The position numbers and the translations under genes are program-made. The notes under the pieces are model-generated. The model was not told where the DNA came from and did not search any database. It saw only the letters and a program-made list of their open reading frames with translations. Of a stretch of 55,549 nucleotides of DNA, positions 34,301 through 44,019 are shown piece by piece. The stretch comes from Branchiostoma floridae. Taxonomy: Eukaryota; Chordata; Leptocardii; Amphioxiformes; Branchiostomatidae. The stretch is taken from positions 53,337 through 108,885 of the forward strand of contig NW_023365741.1 of assembly GCF_000003815.2 (NCBI RefSeq). The letters are read 5' to 3'. The stretch's first letter is position 1, and each line of letters begins with the position of its first letter.

Positions 34301-37300
34301 TTAGCGCACGCCAGGGATTTTTACGGGGTTGGTTTAAGTTAGAGCGATAACTCGAATGGCTGGATATCATAATAGGCTGAATAAAACAGACCCATGTTTA
34401 GCAGACTCGGCACGGTAAAGCACGCCTAAGCTAACAAGTGGAGAAAGTTGACCAGGCTAAGAACTGCCATTTTTCTGTCACAGCGATCTCCCCCTCCTCG
34501 GCTAGTGATCTCGCCCCTCCCCTCCGCAAAAAACGGGTTTACCTGACATTTTAGAAGTTCATTGGTATAAATCACAAAATGCAGTTTCAGAATAAGTACA
34601 CGAGTATGATAAATAACTCCAGCCATTTATTCGTTCGGCTGTTTACAGACAGCCAGGGCTGCCCTAACCGCCTTAATTTGCAAATTGTGCGGATTGTCCA
34701 ATGATGACAGAGTGGCATCATCCAGATTTTGATAGAGCACACCTCAGAGGTATAGAAACAGCAAAAAAACTTTGTATGGACCGCATTGCAAGGTTATCCA
34801 AAATAATTGGGTCTGGCAACCGGAATACAAGGGCAAAAACTTCAGGCATAGTGTTAATATTATCGTAATTCTATGTTAATAAGGTAGTTGAACTTGTTTC
34901 GGAGAAGGAGGGTTGGGTCCCTTGTATCAATTATGCAAACATTTTCACCTGCAAGATGACTGTTTTTTTCTAGTATTTTTAGGAACGTATTTTACCCGTG
35001 TTTCTTAAGACTGGTACTTTACCAGTGTTTATGTAGCATTTAGCAAAATGTATATCAACTAGAAAGGCCGACATTTGCTTAAGAGCAAATACAGCATATT
35101 TCAGCCATACCCCTTCCCACGCAACATTGGACTGTTCCAAATCACCCCTGCGCAAAAATGGAACATCCTCTTAACAGTACATTATCCCCCAAAGTGGACT
35201 GGTATTGTGAATTGATTCCAGGTAAAAACAGAGCTTGCTTCTATTTTTCAGAAAATGACAATAATCACACCTTCCATTCAGAAAATTTTCATCATGACTG
35301 AAAATTGTTGAATGACTTCATGTAATGTCATTAACAATTTTCAGTACGATAACTAGGTGTAAGTTTAAAAAAGTATAAGCTCCTTGTGATGTGGGTACAT
35401 TTATTATTGCAGTGAACTTTTTTTATTCAAGTAGGGCATACGAGTTGATAATTATCAAGCAGGTGCAGGTACTGTAGGAGCGTTTGTTTTCTTCAAGCTG
35501 TAAAACTGTTAAACTGTTTTACTTTGTATGCAATCAGCCATCGAGCCTATCTGATTTTAGTTTAACAACTTCCTGCCAGACCCGGAAGATACGATTGAAC
35601 CTTGTTCGAGGATTTATTTTCGTCTGTCTGGTCAGTCTGTTCATACCCTGGCGCTGAGAGTGTTTTATTGGGCTGAAACTCTGGCAGTTTAAAGTTACTT
35701 ACAATTTAAATGTTCAAAGTTTATGTCAAACAACAACAGCACTAGGAAATGTGGCCACTATAGACAGGTGGTCACTATAGAGAAAATGCTGATCTATTGA
35801 CTAGGAGCCATACGTTACACATGATTTCAGTACACTGATCATTAATCATATAAACATTGCACAGGTAAGCCAATTGTTTAGATGTACAATTAAGTTCAAA
35901 TAATTCTGAAGAGAAATATTGATGAGAAAATAATCATTCTCGCCACTGTCTAACTTATAATTACGTATCAAAACTAAACGCAGATTTTCTAACTAACGCA
36001 CCTTTCGCCGACTTCATCAAAGGACCGCCGGCTATCAATCAAACACGGCTGTTGATTAGACTTAGAGTTTCAAACAGTCATGTGCTGTGTGCCAGTTGAC
36101 AGCGAACTTCATGCTACGTGATGTTTTACATTGCTTGGACCTTCTTTCCTACAGCGGTGCTTCTACAAAATATCTAGACTGTAACACTGAGTCCCACATG
36201 TTTTATAGAATAGAATTTGACGCAGAACAGCGTTTTTTTGCTGGGTATTTTTCTTGAAACATGTCCGTGGGAATATCAGCGAGGCGGCGACTTAGGGATA
36301 TCAGACCGTCAACAAAAGTCGCACGGCGGCTAACGGCGCAGCGAAGATACTAGCGCTATAAATAAGCGCTTCAACTAAGGATGGCAACCCGTACAATATT
36401 TTTGTATACTGTTGAGCTAAGTAAAGTTTGTTGTTTATGAGGTTTTAGTTGTCTTTGAAGCTTTGACCCGAAATATTTTAAAGTCAAACTGCTGAAGAGA
36501 AGTAAGTGACTGCTACGATTATTGTAGATATGGCCCTAAAAAAACTGATAAAGGAAGCCTTCTCAATAGTCTAAAATGCAAGAGCTTCCGGGGGGGCTTC
36601 GCCCACCTGGGTCCCCCCCACAGTGGCGCTGCCCCTGGACCCCGCCAGGGACATTCGGCGGCCCCCGGACCCCTGCCCGACGCTTTGAAAAAATCCTGGC
36701 GAGAAGTCTGTACGGCCTGAGTCTTCAAGTTAACGTATTGTGTGGTCCCGCTTATGAATATTAATTAGCCTTCGCTTTCCTCTTCGCTGAATGGCTGAAC
36801 CATTAATTGAATTAACTCTTCCTGCCGGCTAGACGCAGGTGCAGATGTCGGCTCTGTGGGGTGAACGTCCGAAAGGTCATGGCATGGAGAACGAAAGAAA
36901 ACCAATTTCCCCTAAAAAAAGGGCTGTAATTAATCCTTTTACAGTACTTTATGCCAAAAATTTTACTTGGATCATTTTACCAACTATCTTATGCCTATCT
37001 ATACCAAATGTTACTCATACCAGGGTACAGGGGTACAAAATATACCGTTATAAGACCGTCAACAACAGTCGCACGGAGCTAACAGCGCAGCGAAAATACC
37101 ATCGCTAGCGTTTCAACTTCGGATAACAAGTTATAAGTACTGTTGAAATTAGTAACGTTAAAGTTTGTTTTTAGTTGCCTTTGACGGTTTGACCTGAAAT
37201 AGTGTTACGCTAAACTCCTGAAGAGAAGTTAAGTGACTGCTGCGATTATCATAGATATGCCCCAAAGAACTGATAACATGCATTGGCATAATACCGGTCA

Positions 37301-40300
37301 TAAGCCTTATACCGGTCGATTAAAAATAGTGGAACTTAAAGAGATCTACACATGCAACAATAGTTATTTCTGAGGTATGCACACTTCAGACATCTAGGTG
37401 TCCAATACATAATTTACAAAGCATCGATAACAATGCATTCGAAGACAACAAGGCCAAAAGTTTTCAGGTCATTTTCGGGGCAGGCGAGCTCGTCGTGTGA
37501 CAAACACACTGTCACGTTCATCGCCAGATTTGTAGATACTAATCACATGTGCTCACGGCACAAGACGAGCATGATTCAACAGCAATCTTGAATTTCTTTT
37601 GGTGACCTACAACTCGTGCAAAAGTGTGAGGAACCGTTGCATTATAGCCCGGATCTACGACTGAATGGGTCAAATTGAACGCACGCCGCCATTTTCCCGC
37701 CATTTTTAATGCTACGGCCAGCAGTAAAGTTTTACGTCATAGCGGTTATGACGGACCAAAATTAAATGAAAATTCTTGTCAGTATACGCCCATTTTCTCA
37801 TGACTTTTTGTATGCTCATGCAGATTTTTGTTTTGTGCAACTACTAACAGGAAAGAAAGGAACAACAGAGGATGTATAAAGGTACACAGCGGCAGTTAAT
37901 TGTGCCGTGTTTCGTTCGGCCGGTATAATGCACCCCCTTCCAACCACGCGCCCGTTCTCCGTGCAATTCCGCGGTGTGTTCCAATTACGATATTATGTTT
38001 TTAGCAGGACCAGAGAGACAAAATAATTTACACAGAAGAAGTGGCAAAGGTAAGCTGTAACAGCAACATGTAACTGGAGAAGATGATGCGTTGATCATTT
38101 GCCAAATTCCTCTTCGCTGATTGGCTAGGTCTTTGATTCAATTAACTCTCCGGCTGACGCGCACAGGTGTGGCTCTGTGCGGGGTCACGGAAGGTCACGT
38201 CAGGAGGCCAAAAGAAAACAAATTTCCCCTCAGAAAAGTGCCAAAATTAATCATTTTAAAGTTGTTTATGTCAAAAATTTTACTTGAATCTTGTTACTAA
38301 GTATCTAATGCCTATCTATACCAAATTTCAGGTCATTTAATTGTAATACCAGGGTACAGGAGTCAAAAGTGTCCTTTTTTTGGTGAAAAATTGGCCAAAA
38401 ATCGCAAAAATAAGCATTTTGTTGCACTGTACACCAAAAGTGTTATTGAATTTATATAAAGGGATTATCAAGGCACATCTCTGTCGAATTTCAGCTCATT
38501 CGGTTGCAATACCAAGGTACAGGAGCCAAAAGTGTCCTTTTTTGGTCAAAAATTGGTTTAAAAATCGCAAAAATAAGCATTTTGTTGTACTGTACACCAA
38601 AAGTGTTATTTAATTTATATGGGGGCATTATCAAGGCACATCTCTGTCAAATTTCAGCTCATTTGGTTGTGATACCAGGGTATAGGGGCCAAAAGTGTCC
38701 TTTTTTGGTCAAAAATTGGTAAAAAAATCGCAAAAATAAGCATTTTGTTGTACTGTACACCAAAAGTGTTATCGAATTTATATGGGGGCATTATCAAGGC
38801 ACATCTCTGTCAAATTTCAGCTCATTTGGTTGTAATACCAGGGTACAGGGGCCAAAATATACAGTTTTGGTCTAAAATTGACCAAAAAATCTCAATAAAA
38901 TCATTTTAGAGGCAGATATGAAAAAACTGAGAAAAAGCATCAAGGTATTGGCCCATTCTACCCCTGTGCCAAATTTCAGGTCATTCGGTCCAGGAACGGC
39001 GGAGATGAATCACTTTGAAGATTTGACAGGAGAACGAAAGAAAGAAAGAAACATTACGAATACAATATATTTCACCATACTATGTATGGCTGAAATATAA
39101 ATATCATATTCGTTACACCCAAGTGCATGTAATATGTGACACGTACCCAGCTGCTCTTGAGAACCCCCCGGAAAGCAGTATTCTTAGGGGGAGGGGAAAA
39201 TGCTACAGGGAGGGCGAAAACGCTAGTGATGGGGGGGGGGGATTTAGCTATATCCCGCGAGACATATAGCGATATCCCGCTAAGCATATAGCGATCTCCC
39301 GCGAGGCATATAGCGATATCCCGCTAAGCATATAGCGATATCCCGCGAGGCATATAACGATATCCCGCGAGGCATATAGCGATACCCCGGGAGGCATTTA
39401 GTGATGTCCTGCAAGATCGGATAGCGGACGCCCGTCAGTCGGGCGAGGTTCGCTCGACTTACGCCCGAATTACGTTTGTTTGCAAATATTAAATTTCTTT
39501 AAATGGGAGGGTAATTCTGACATTGTGGCCCCTGTGGTGGTATGTAGGCTGGCTTTGTGATACACTTTTCTTTCATCTCTAGTATGCCCGTGCATTCCAT
39601 TAATTGGTTAAAAAAGATTCCGACAACAAAAGAATAAACATTTATTGATCTCTTGCCTTTTTGTAATTGTGAGGAACATTTTGTGTTATCTTGTCCGCGT
39701 GCAAGAGGTCATGGGAGGTTCATTATCATAGATTTATTTATTGGAGATTGCACGAGCCTCGCTTATATGTGGGACAGGGACAGTTTTTGGGCGACAAATA
39801 CGCAAGACCTTCTGAAGATCTTAAAATAGGCCGACCTTCCAGCGATCGCGAAGTACGTCCGAAGAACGTACATAATGTGACAGGGGTATTAAGGATATTA
39901 AGCAAGGTGAACATCAACTTACCCACATCGAAGCGGTTTATAACTCTGACCCGGCTGACCCTGTAGTAACCTGCCAGGTCCACCTGCCACCATGACTGTT
40001 GTTCCGGGTTTGTTACAGCGCAGTCAGTAACGGAACCATCCACACCCTTTTCGGCTCCAGCTGATACTCCATTGAAGGCTCGGTTCGAACTCTGTGATGC
40101 TTTCTTTCCAAGGGCCAAGTTATCATCTGAAAGTGAAAATGACCGAATGTCATTATAAATATGTTTTTCTGGTCAGGAAACTCTGAAGTTATTTTCGTTT
40201 GAAGCAAGGGTAACGCCGACGATGGTTAGACATCCATGTAATAAGATACGCCAAAAAGTAGTTTTTCAAGCAACTGGATATAATTTTGAAAACGGTTACA

Positions 40301-40539
40301 TTTTTCAGACAACCATCCGGTGTTTTTCGTCGGTGATACTGGAGAAATCTTGTTGGAGAGATTTTTTTTAATATCCTAGCTGTGAATTGACAGGCAAAAG
40401 AGATCTAGTTCGAGAACAAGTTTATCCTAACTATGAACTTGGTCTTAACTTGTCCTACCCTCGTTGCCTTAAAACTACTAAAATTTGTCTTCCTTCCATT
40501 TTTTGCATATTAATTAATAGTTTAAACCACTGTACAAAC

Positions 40540-40599
<60 letters not shown>

Positions 40600-41860
40600 T
40601 CTTGCATTATTATGGCTTTTCACTTGCACTGAGATGATTTGAGTGATTGCAGAGCATTTCGAACTTTCGAATTTTAGGTACTTTACTCCAAATTGCCCTT
40701 ATCGAACGAACATGAAGTAGTTTGTTTTTACGACTTTCTTCATGCATTATTAAACCCGTTTTAAGAGTATTTAAAGGAATCCTACCTGTACCACAGAATG
40801 GGCCAGTCCAGCGCACGTTGCAAGCACAAGTGCCGTCAACACTTCCCGTGGTGCAGTCCCCGCGGCCGAGACAAACTTTGTCTCCTGTAACAGATGACAG
40901 CGCGACGCCTTTCATGTGGGGAGGGGAACTGCAGGTGGGGTTAACGGCAATAAATAAAGCGCCCTGACGTGCCAAAGTCAGTAGACCATATAGATTACAG
41001 TCACACCTCCATGGGTTTTCTGCTATGTAAAGTTCCTGAAGACTGGTGAGATGTGAGAACACTCCAGTGGGCACACTCGAGATGTTATTGTTGTACAGGT
41101 AAAGCCGTACCAAACTGGTGAGATGTGAGAATACTCCATCCGGGAGGTCAGCTATATGATTACCAGATAGCTTCAGCTCCTGCAGACTAGTGAGATGTGA
41201 GAATACTCCATCCGGGAGGTCAGCTATATGATTACCAGTTAGATCCAGGCCCTGCAGACTGGTGAGATGTGAGAACACTCCAGTGGGCACACTCGAGATG
41301 TTATTGTTGTTCAGGATAAGTCCTTCCAAACTGGTCAGATTTGAGAACACTCCGTCCGGGAGGTCAGCTATGTGATTACCAGATAGCCGCAGCCAAACCA
41401 GACTGGTGAGATGTGAGAACACTCCGGCAGGGAGAACGCGGATGTCGTTGTTGTACAGAGCAAGCCACTCCAGGCTGGTGAGATGTGAGAACACTCCTGC
41501 AGGGAGAACCCGGATGTCGTTGTTGTCCAGATCAAGCCACTTCAGACGGGTGAGATGTGAGAACACTCCTGCAGGGAGAACCCGGATGTCGTTGTTGGAC
41601 AGATGAAGCCTCTCCAGGCTGGTGAGGTGAGAGAAATCCGCATCAGACAGGTTCTGTATGTTATTATAGTACAGGCTGAGACCAGTCGTACCCAGTGGTA
41701 TGTTGGCGGGAACGACTGTGAGCCCCCGTCTACTACAGTCAACCTCCCCGCCAGGCACACAATCACATGTCTCCGGGCAGGCGAAGACGGCCGTGACGAC
41801 CCACAGGAGACCGAGGACACTGACTGCAGCAGCTCGGCACGTCACACGGCTCCTCTGCAT
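19001..41860 (-). CDS. Receptor tyrosine kinase, LRR-EGF-FTP-CUB-CCP type (whole gene, 13 exons)
   Basis: Joining 13 exons with GT/AG borders gives 3171 bases, divisible by three, coding for 1056 residues; every junction phase agrees. Order: signal peptide (1 to about 28), LRRNT, nine to ten LRRs, LRRCT, EGF-like (to 358); first half of a fucolectin/F5-8 type (FTP) domain (359-426); CUB (427-546); second half of FTP (547-619); sushi/CCP (620-678); transmembrane helix (about 689-712); cytoplasmic tyrosine kinase (about 755-1035). It should be a single-pass surface receptor that binds carbohydrate or protein ligands and signals by tyrosine phosphorylation. Extracellular modules are on phase 1-1 exons, the classic shuffling phase. 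The model is from reading splice sites, without transcript evidence. I do not recognise it as an ortholog of a vertebrate receptor. Confidence 0.85.
19468..19605 (-). CDS. RTK exon 12: kinase C-lobe
   Basis: [46 protein letters not shown]: the classic tyrosine kinase subdomains IX-X. Phase 2 to 2. Confidence 0.93.
19785..20939 (-). mobile_element. Helitron-like non-autonomous repeat, copy 2
   Basis: The minus strand starts TCATGGAGGTTAT and ends GAACTCTAGT. It matches 42444-43478 over most of its length, with shared blocks such as AAGAACGGCTG, GCATAATTAATGAG and TTTTGTCAA. A TC start and CTAGT end fit Helitron rules; no transposase is encoded and no 3' hairpin is clear. It lies in the intron between RTK exons 11 and 12. 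Confidence 0.6.
20944..21575 (-). repeat. Minisatellite copying the exon 11 donor site
   Basis: About nine to ten copies of a roughly 69-bp unit, each containing the exon end plus donor (minus strand AGAGCGACGTGTGAGTAGTG). The array starts at the real exon 11 border and runs into the intron. Confidence 0.9.
21575..21792 (-). CDS. RTK exon 11: catalytic loop, DFG, activation loop, APE
   Basis: [55 protein letters not shown]. The catalytic Asp and Asn, DFG and APE are present, but HRD reads HGD. The donor is GACGT/GTGAGT, phase 2. Both borders of this exon seed tandem repeats. Confidence 0.93.
21793..22315 (-). repeat. Minisatellite at the exon 11 acceptor
   Basis: About nine copies of a 59-68 bp unit (plus strand GGAACGTCCACAGAAAGG, GTTATATTACATCATATAG). 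Each unit includes the polypyrimidine and AG end seen at the real acceptor (TTCCTATTTCAG). After it, 22.3-22.8 kb shows no gene. Confidence 0.88.
22814..23690 (-). repeat. 47-bp minisatellite copying exon 10 end and donor
   Basis: About nineteen copies of a 47-bp unit. On the minus strand each reads GTGTCCCGGCAGATCGCTAG then AGGCATG/GTGAGTACCAGG. The most upstream copy is the real end of exon 10 (VSRQIARGM, then GTGAGT). Confidence 0.93.
23661..23759 (-). CDS. RTK exon 10: kinase insert and alpha-E
   Basis: [20 protein letters not shown] then [11 protein letters not shown]: a short acidic tyrosine-containing insert and the alpha-E helix. It ends ATG/GTGAGT in phase 0. The end of this exon with its donor seeds a 19-copy minisatellite. 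Confidence 0.9.
23831..24044. mobile_element. Foldback (MITE-like) element in RTK intron 9
   Basis: Long inverted arms: 23882-23924 against 23966-24009 (GACTGCAGCAG...GGTCGTAAATGCCAGA and its complement), with outer matching ends CTAACTAACC and GGTTAGTTA. No coding capacity. Confidence 0.65.
24207..24391 (-). CDS. RTK exon 9: kinase alpha-C helix and hinge
   Basis: [20 protein letters not shown] carries the alpha-C glutamate; then [20 protein letters not shown] and [15 protein letters not shown] form the hinge. Phase 1 to 0. Confidence 0.92.
24916..25104 (-). CDS. RTK exon 8: kinase N-lobe, glycine loop
   Basis: The exon contains [30 protein letters not shown] and DVVVKTVK. The glycine loop is GSGAFG and the candidate ATP-binding lysine is in VVVK. 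The donor AAAG/GTTTTG is weak. 63 codons, phase 1-1. Confidence 0.9.
25727..25909 (-). CDS. RTK exon 7: stalk, transmembrane helix, juxtamembrane
   Basis: A short stalk ([11 protein letters not shown]) leads into a helix ([24 protein letters not shown]) and a basic stop-transfer stretch ([10 protein letters not shown]). 61 codons, phase 1-1. The 5' part of the exon with its acceptor is repeated twice in the upstream intron. Confidence 0.9.
25855..26305 (-). repeat. Three copies of the exon 7 acceptor and 5' part
   Basis: GGCTTGGGTGGACGTGGGGC-type segments recur at about 25875 (the exon), 26134 and 26265 (TGGATGGACGAGG), each followed by CTCTCTTCTGTAGGCTCTGT. The two intronic copies keep the acceptor and stalk codons but not the full exon. 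Confidence 0.85.
26310..27365. other. Intronic AT-rich DNA, no gene seen
   Basis: This part of RTK intron 6 has no recognisable exon. A short GC-rich doublet (CCTAAGACGGT and CGTAAGACGGT) lies at 26381-26408. Confidence 0.5.
27373..27492. mobile_element. Short MITE-like element with 13-bp inverted ends
   Basis: CCAAGCAGAGGTT at 27375-27387 and its complement AACCTCTGCTTGG at 27478-27490 enclose about 90 bases without coding potential. No clear target duplication is visible. Confidence 0.6.
27830..28110. repeat. Degenerate about 31-bp tandem repeat
   Basis: About nine copies of a unit with CTGCTCGCGCACTAC and ACACCAGCGT. It continues into the CA-rich microsatellite. Confidence 0.85.
28135..28560. 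repeat. Compound (CA)n microsatellite
   Basis: Interrupted CA runs contain a larger three-copy unit (ACAAGCACCGTACAAGCACG and variants near 28219, 28382, 28506). Long open frames here are repeat artefacts. Confidence 0.95.
28608..28784 (-). CDS. RTK exon 6: sushi/CCP domain
   Basis: The 59 codons contain a CCP pattern: [49 protein letters not shown]. The acceptor is TCTGTCTGAAG and the donor CAAC/GTGAGA. Phase 1-1. Confidence 0.92.
29320..29538 (-). CDS. RTK exon 5: FTP (fucolectin) C-half
   Basis: The exon encodes [37 protein letters not shown] and [12 protein letters not shown], the typical second half of an FTP domain. It has 73 codons in phase 1-1. The first half is exon 2; the CUB exons lie between them. 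Confidence 0.9.
29698..29717. repeat. Poly(G) run
   Basis: An uninterrupted run of about 18 G. The rest of 29.6-30.09 kb shows no gene. Confidence 0.9.
30095..30475 (+). mobile_element. LINE 3' end fragment
   Basis: Codes for [20 protein letters not shown] and a helical tail, the usual end of a LINE ORF2 (EDE-x-HF-L-x-C-x-L-Y-x-x-x-R). It ends with an AATAAAGG and an ATTC-type tail (TTTCATTCATTCAATAATAA). It lies in RTK intron 4, opposite strand. Confidence 0.75.
30500..32960. other. RTK intron 4, no gene seen
   Basis: AT-rich DNA with no exon or intact mobile element that I can support. Short repeats such as ACCTGCACAGCTCCAATTT (31059, 31082) occur. Confidence 0.5.
32975..33093 (-). CDS. 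RTK exon 4: CUB domain, second part
   Basis: It completes the CUB with [20 protein letters not shown] and [20 protein letters not shown]. The acceptor is TTGATTTCCAG and the donor ACAG/GTAAGA. Phase 2 to 1. Confidence 0.92.
33253..33493 (-). CDS. RTK exon 3: CUB domain, first part
   Basis: After a short linker ([10 protein letters not shown]) come [39 protein letters not shown], and [20 protein letters not shown], a clear CUB signature (SPNYPG, CxW, DYLxIYDG). Starts in phase 1, ends in phase 2. Confidence 0.93.
33500..36285. other. RTK intron 2, 3' half, no gene seen
   Basis: No exon, repeat array or mobile coding sequence recognised. The missing companion of either FTP half was searched for here and not found. 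Confidence 0.45.
36286..37280. repeat. Two about 220-bp direct repeats with GC-rich centre
   Basis: 36300-36525 and 37045-37270 share GACCGTCAACA, GTCGCACGG, CTAAC(A/G)GCGCAGCGAA and CTGAAGAGAAG. A GC-rich patch (36588-36690) lies between. A segment at 36770-37015 recurs degenerately at 38100-38340 (CCTCTTCGCTGA, AATTTCCCCT, ATGCCTATCTATACCAAAT). Likely layers of an interspersed repeat. Confidence 0.6.
38338..38900. repeat. About 176-bp tandem repeat
   Basis: More than three copies of a unit with CAAAAGTGTCCTTTTTTGG, AAAAATCGCAAAAATAAGCA, CACCAAAAGTGTTAT and TTTCAGCTCATT. Confidence 0.88.
39228..39410. repeat. 22-bp minisatellite
   Basis: Seven to eight copies of GATATCCCGCGAGGCATATA with two further bases, next to a G10 run. 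Confidence 0.92.
39750..39900. repeat. Interspersed repeat, also at 52.7-52.9 kb
   Basis: CTTATATGTG, GACAGGGAC, AAATACGC, CCTTCT..GATCTTAAA, ATAATGTGACAGGGGTAT recur in order at about 52768-52890. It ends about 25 bases from the exon 2 donor. Confidence 0.7.
39923..40126 (-). CDS. RTK exon 2: FTP (fucolectin) N-half
   Basis: The exon encodes [19 protein letters not shown] through [20 protein letters not shown] to VINRFDVG, the first half of an FTP/F5-8C beta-sandwich. The acceptor is TTTCACTTTCAG and the donor GG/GTAAGT. It has 68 codons in phase 1-1. Confidence 0.9.
40542..40597. repeat. (TA)n microsatellite
   Basis: About 28 TA dinucleotides in RTK intron 1. Confidence 0.95.
40786..41860 (-). 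CDS. RTK exon 1: signal peptide, LRRs, LRRCT, EGF
   Basis: The start MQRSRVTC is followed by a hydrophobic signal ([16 protein letters not shown]), the LRRNT cysteine cluster (CPETCDC), nine to ten 24-residue LRRs of the type [19 protein letters not shown], a capping LRRCT (NPWRCDC ... C ... C) and an EGF-like piece ([21 protein letters not shown]). The 72-base LRR repeats are nearly identical in DNA, so repeat number may vary between alleles. The donor is GGTACAG/GTAGG in phase 1. Confidence 0.93.
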
Positions 41861-41884
41861 GCTGCTGCTGCTGGGACAAAAGCA

Positions 41885-41965
41885 TCCGACAGTACAGATT
41901 ACTGGGATAGCCGATCCAGTCGGGCCGCCATCTTGGATCCGAGCCGAGCCGAGCCGAGCCGCAAA
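41885..41965 (-). promoter_or_regulatory. RTK 5'UTR/promoter with YY1-type site
   Basis: The minus strand reads CCAAGATGGCGGC at 41924-41936, a strong match to the YY1 initiator-type element, about 65 bases upstream of the start codon. A GAGCC repeat lies just upstream (41941-41962). A spliced 5'UTR is also possible (TTTTGTCCCAG before the CAGCAGCAGC leader). Confidence 0.5.
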
Positions 41966-42443
41966 TAATTCCCCGACTTACCTTTCCCGAATTCGCATTT
42001 CCCCGGTAAAAACTTAATCGAATACCCTTTCTTGAAGATATAGAAACATTGAACAGTGTAAGTAGAGAGATATGAGAAACAGGGACGTGTTAGGGATGAA
42101 TGATATGTGTCTATTGGTAACGTTATCACGGAACGGAACAAAATCGAACGATAAAAAACAAACATGTAACCAAAACCAAACGTAAAATTGTGTGTCCAGT
42201 CACGTCTCTAATGTCAACCAAGGAAGATCAATATGAACAAGATAACAGGAAAACACTTATATAGCGCTTAACATGCGACCTAGATAGGATAATAATCAAG
42301 TGTAACGAAATGACCGTGCTGCGGACTGTGTTGGGTGACAGTAAAAAAGGGAAGGGTCAAATAGCTTGTTTATGAAGACACTCCTAATGTGTATGTAAAT
42401 GAGTGGTGCAGAGCCCCTTTAGCTTTATTACCTACATGAAATG

Positions 42444-43478
42444 TCATGGAGGTTATATTTTACCCTGCGTTTGTGTGTGTGTCTGTCTGTCTGTCAACAA
42501 GATAACTCAAGAACGGCTGAATGGATTGCTTTCATACTTGGTGTGTTGGTAGGGTGTGATGAAAGCTGGAAGTGATTAGATGTTGGGATTAGATTAGATG
42601 CAGCACAACTTCCGGTTTTGCTATCTCGTGTTCTGAACAAGCTATGGTCCCGATTTTTATGTGTTACATAGCTCTTGCGCTCAGAAATAAGTGACATAAA
42701 TTTGGGCCCCCTAGCGTCTAGTTTTGGGATAGCAGGGGCATTTTTGTCAAAAACTTCTGAAGACGATAACTCAAGAAAGGAACAGCGGATTTTCATGATT
42801 TTTGGTATGTAGGTACCTCAGACAATGTTGTATAAAATGAAATACTAATTATGCAAAATTATATTACATTTGCATAATTAATGAGAATATTCTATCATAG
42901 CAGTTTTTCTATGTATCTCTTGTCCCTGACGTGGTATGGTCTTGACATTTGGGTGGTAGATAGCTTTTAGTGTCATGACAAAGTGGGGCAAGTTTCAGCC
43001 CCCTAACATTTAATTTGGGAACTGCAGGGGCGTTTTTGTCAAGACATTCCAATGAGGATAACTGCAGAAAGGATTGACGGATTGGCATCATATTAGGCAT
43101 GCGGGTACCTTAGGCAAAGATGTTCATAATGATATACATGTTATGCAAATGAGAGCTTAATTTGCATAATTAATGAGGAAATTGTATGATTCCATTTTTT
43201 TCAATAACTGGACTTCAATAAATGTAACACATGTTAATTATGATAGGTAGAATATAAGCAGATACCAAATATGGTAATGAGGAACTTATTTGCATAATTT
43301 ATGTAAAAATTGCAAAACCACTGTATGATCAATAATGGGAATTTTATAATTGTGACATGTGTACGTTAGTCAATGATGAACAACACCATGCATAAATTAT
43401 GTTCATGTGTTAGTCAATTTCTTGAAATTTATGAAAGCTCTAAATTTTCATGGAGGTATGAGGTCGCCGAACTCTAGT
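42444..43478 (+). mobile_element. Helitron-like non-autonomous repeat, copy 1
   Basis: It starts TCATGGAGGTTAT and ends GAACTCTAGT; it is the inverted partner of 19785-20939. It encodes nothing. Other sites sharing the GTGGAACTCTAGT end occur at about 48990 and 53895. Confidence 0.6.
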
Positions 43479-43968
43479 TCATCATACTTTTGTACGTTTA
43501 TGATATTAATGATCAAATGGCAGTTTAAAAGGGTGGTGTTGTCTTTATTTGTTATAAATGAGATATCCGTAACTCGGCCTTGTTTGAAATGTCAAGAACC
43601 AACAGATACACCTGTGCGTGACTTCTGCCGATAATGATCTCACAACGTAAACAAACCGTCGTTTCATGAATATGTGTGCATCGGCCGTAACAGCCACGGA
43701 TCACAGCCTGAAACAGCCGAGGAACGCACTAGTCAGGGATCTACCAAAGGGTTGAAAATGCTTCTTGGACTGTAATACTGTCGCAACGTAATTTTGCTCA
43801 AGCATACACACAGACAGACAGACCTAAAAACATGGCCTTCTAGGCAAAGGTGGAGCCACTCATTGAATTTCTTTACATTCAAGTTAAGTTGCGCTGTTAA
43901 AATAAGTTCCATAACTTGAGCACAGTTCCAGTTTGTCCCATCTTATTTGATGTCGAATGAAAAAATAT

Positions 43969-44017
43969 AATGCCTGATTTGTGTGCTGTGCAGATTACAG
44001 CACACAAATCAGGCATT
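43969..44017. repeat. Perfect 21-bp hairpin
   Basis: Arms 43969-43989 and 43997-44017 (AATGCCTGATTTGTGTGCTGT and complement) with a 7-base loop GCAGATT. No T-run follows. Confidence 0.85.
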
Positions 44018-44019
44018 GT

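Noticed and set aside
39228-39410. CRISPR-like array
   Set aside because: The repeats are contiguous 22-bp units without unique spacers, so this is an ordinary minisatellite in an animal genome.
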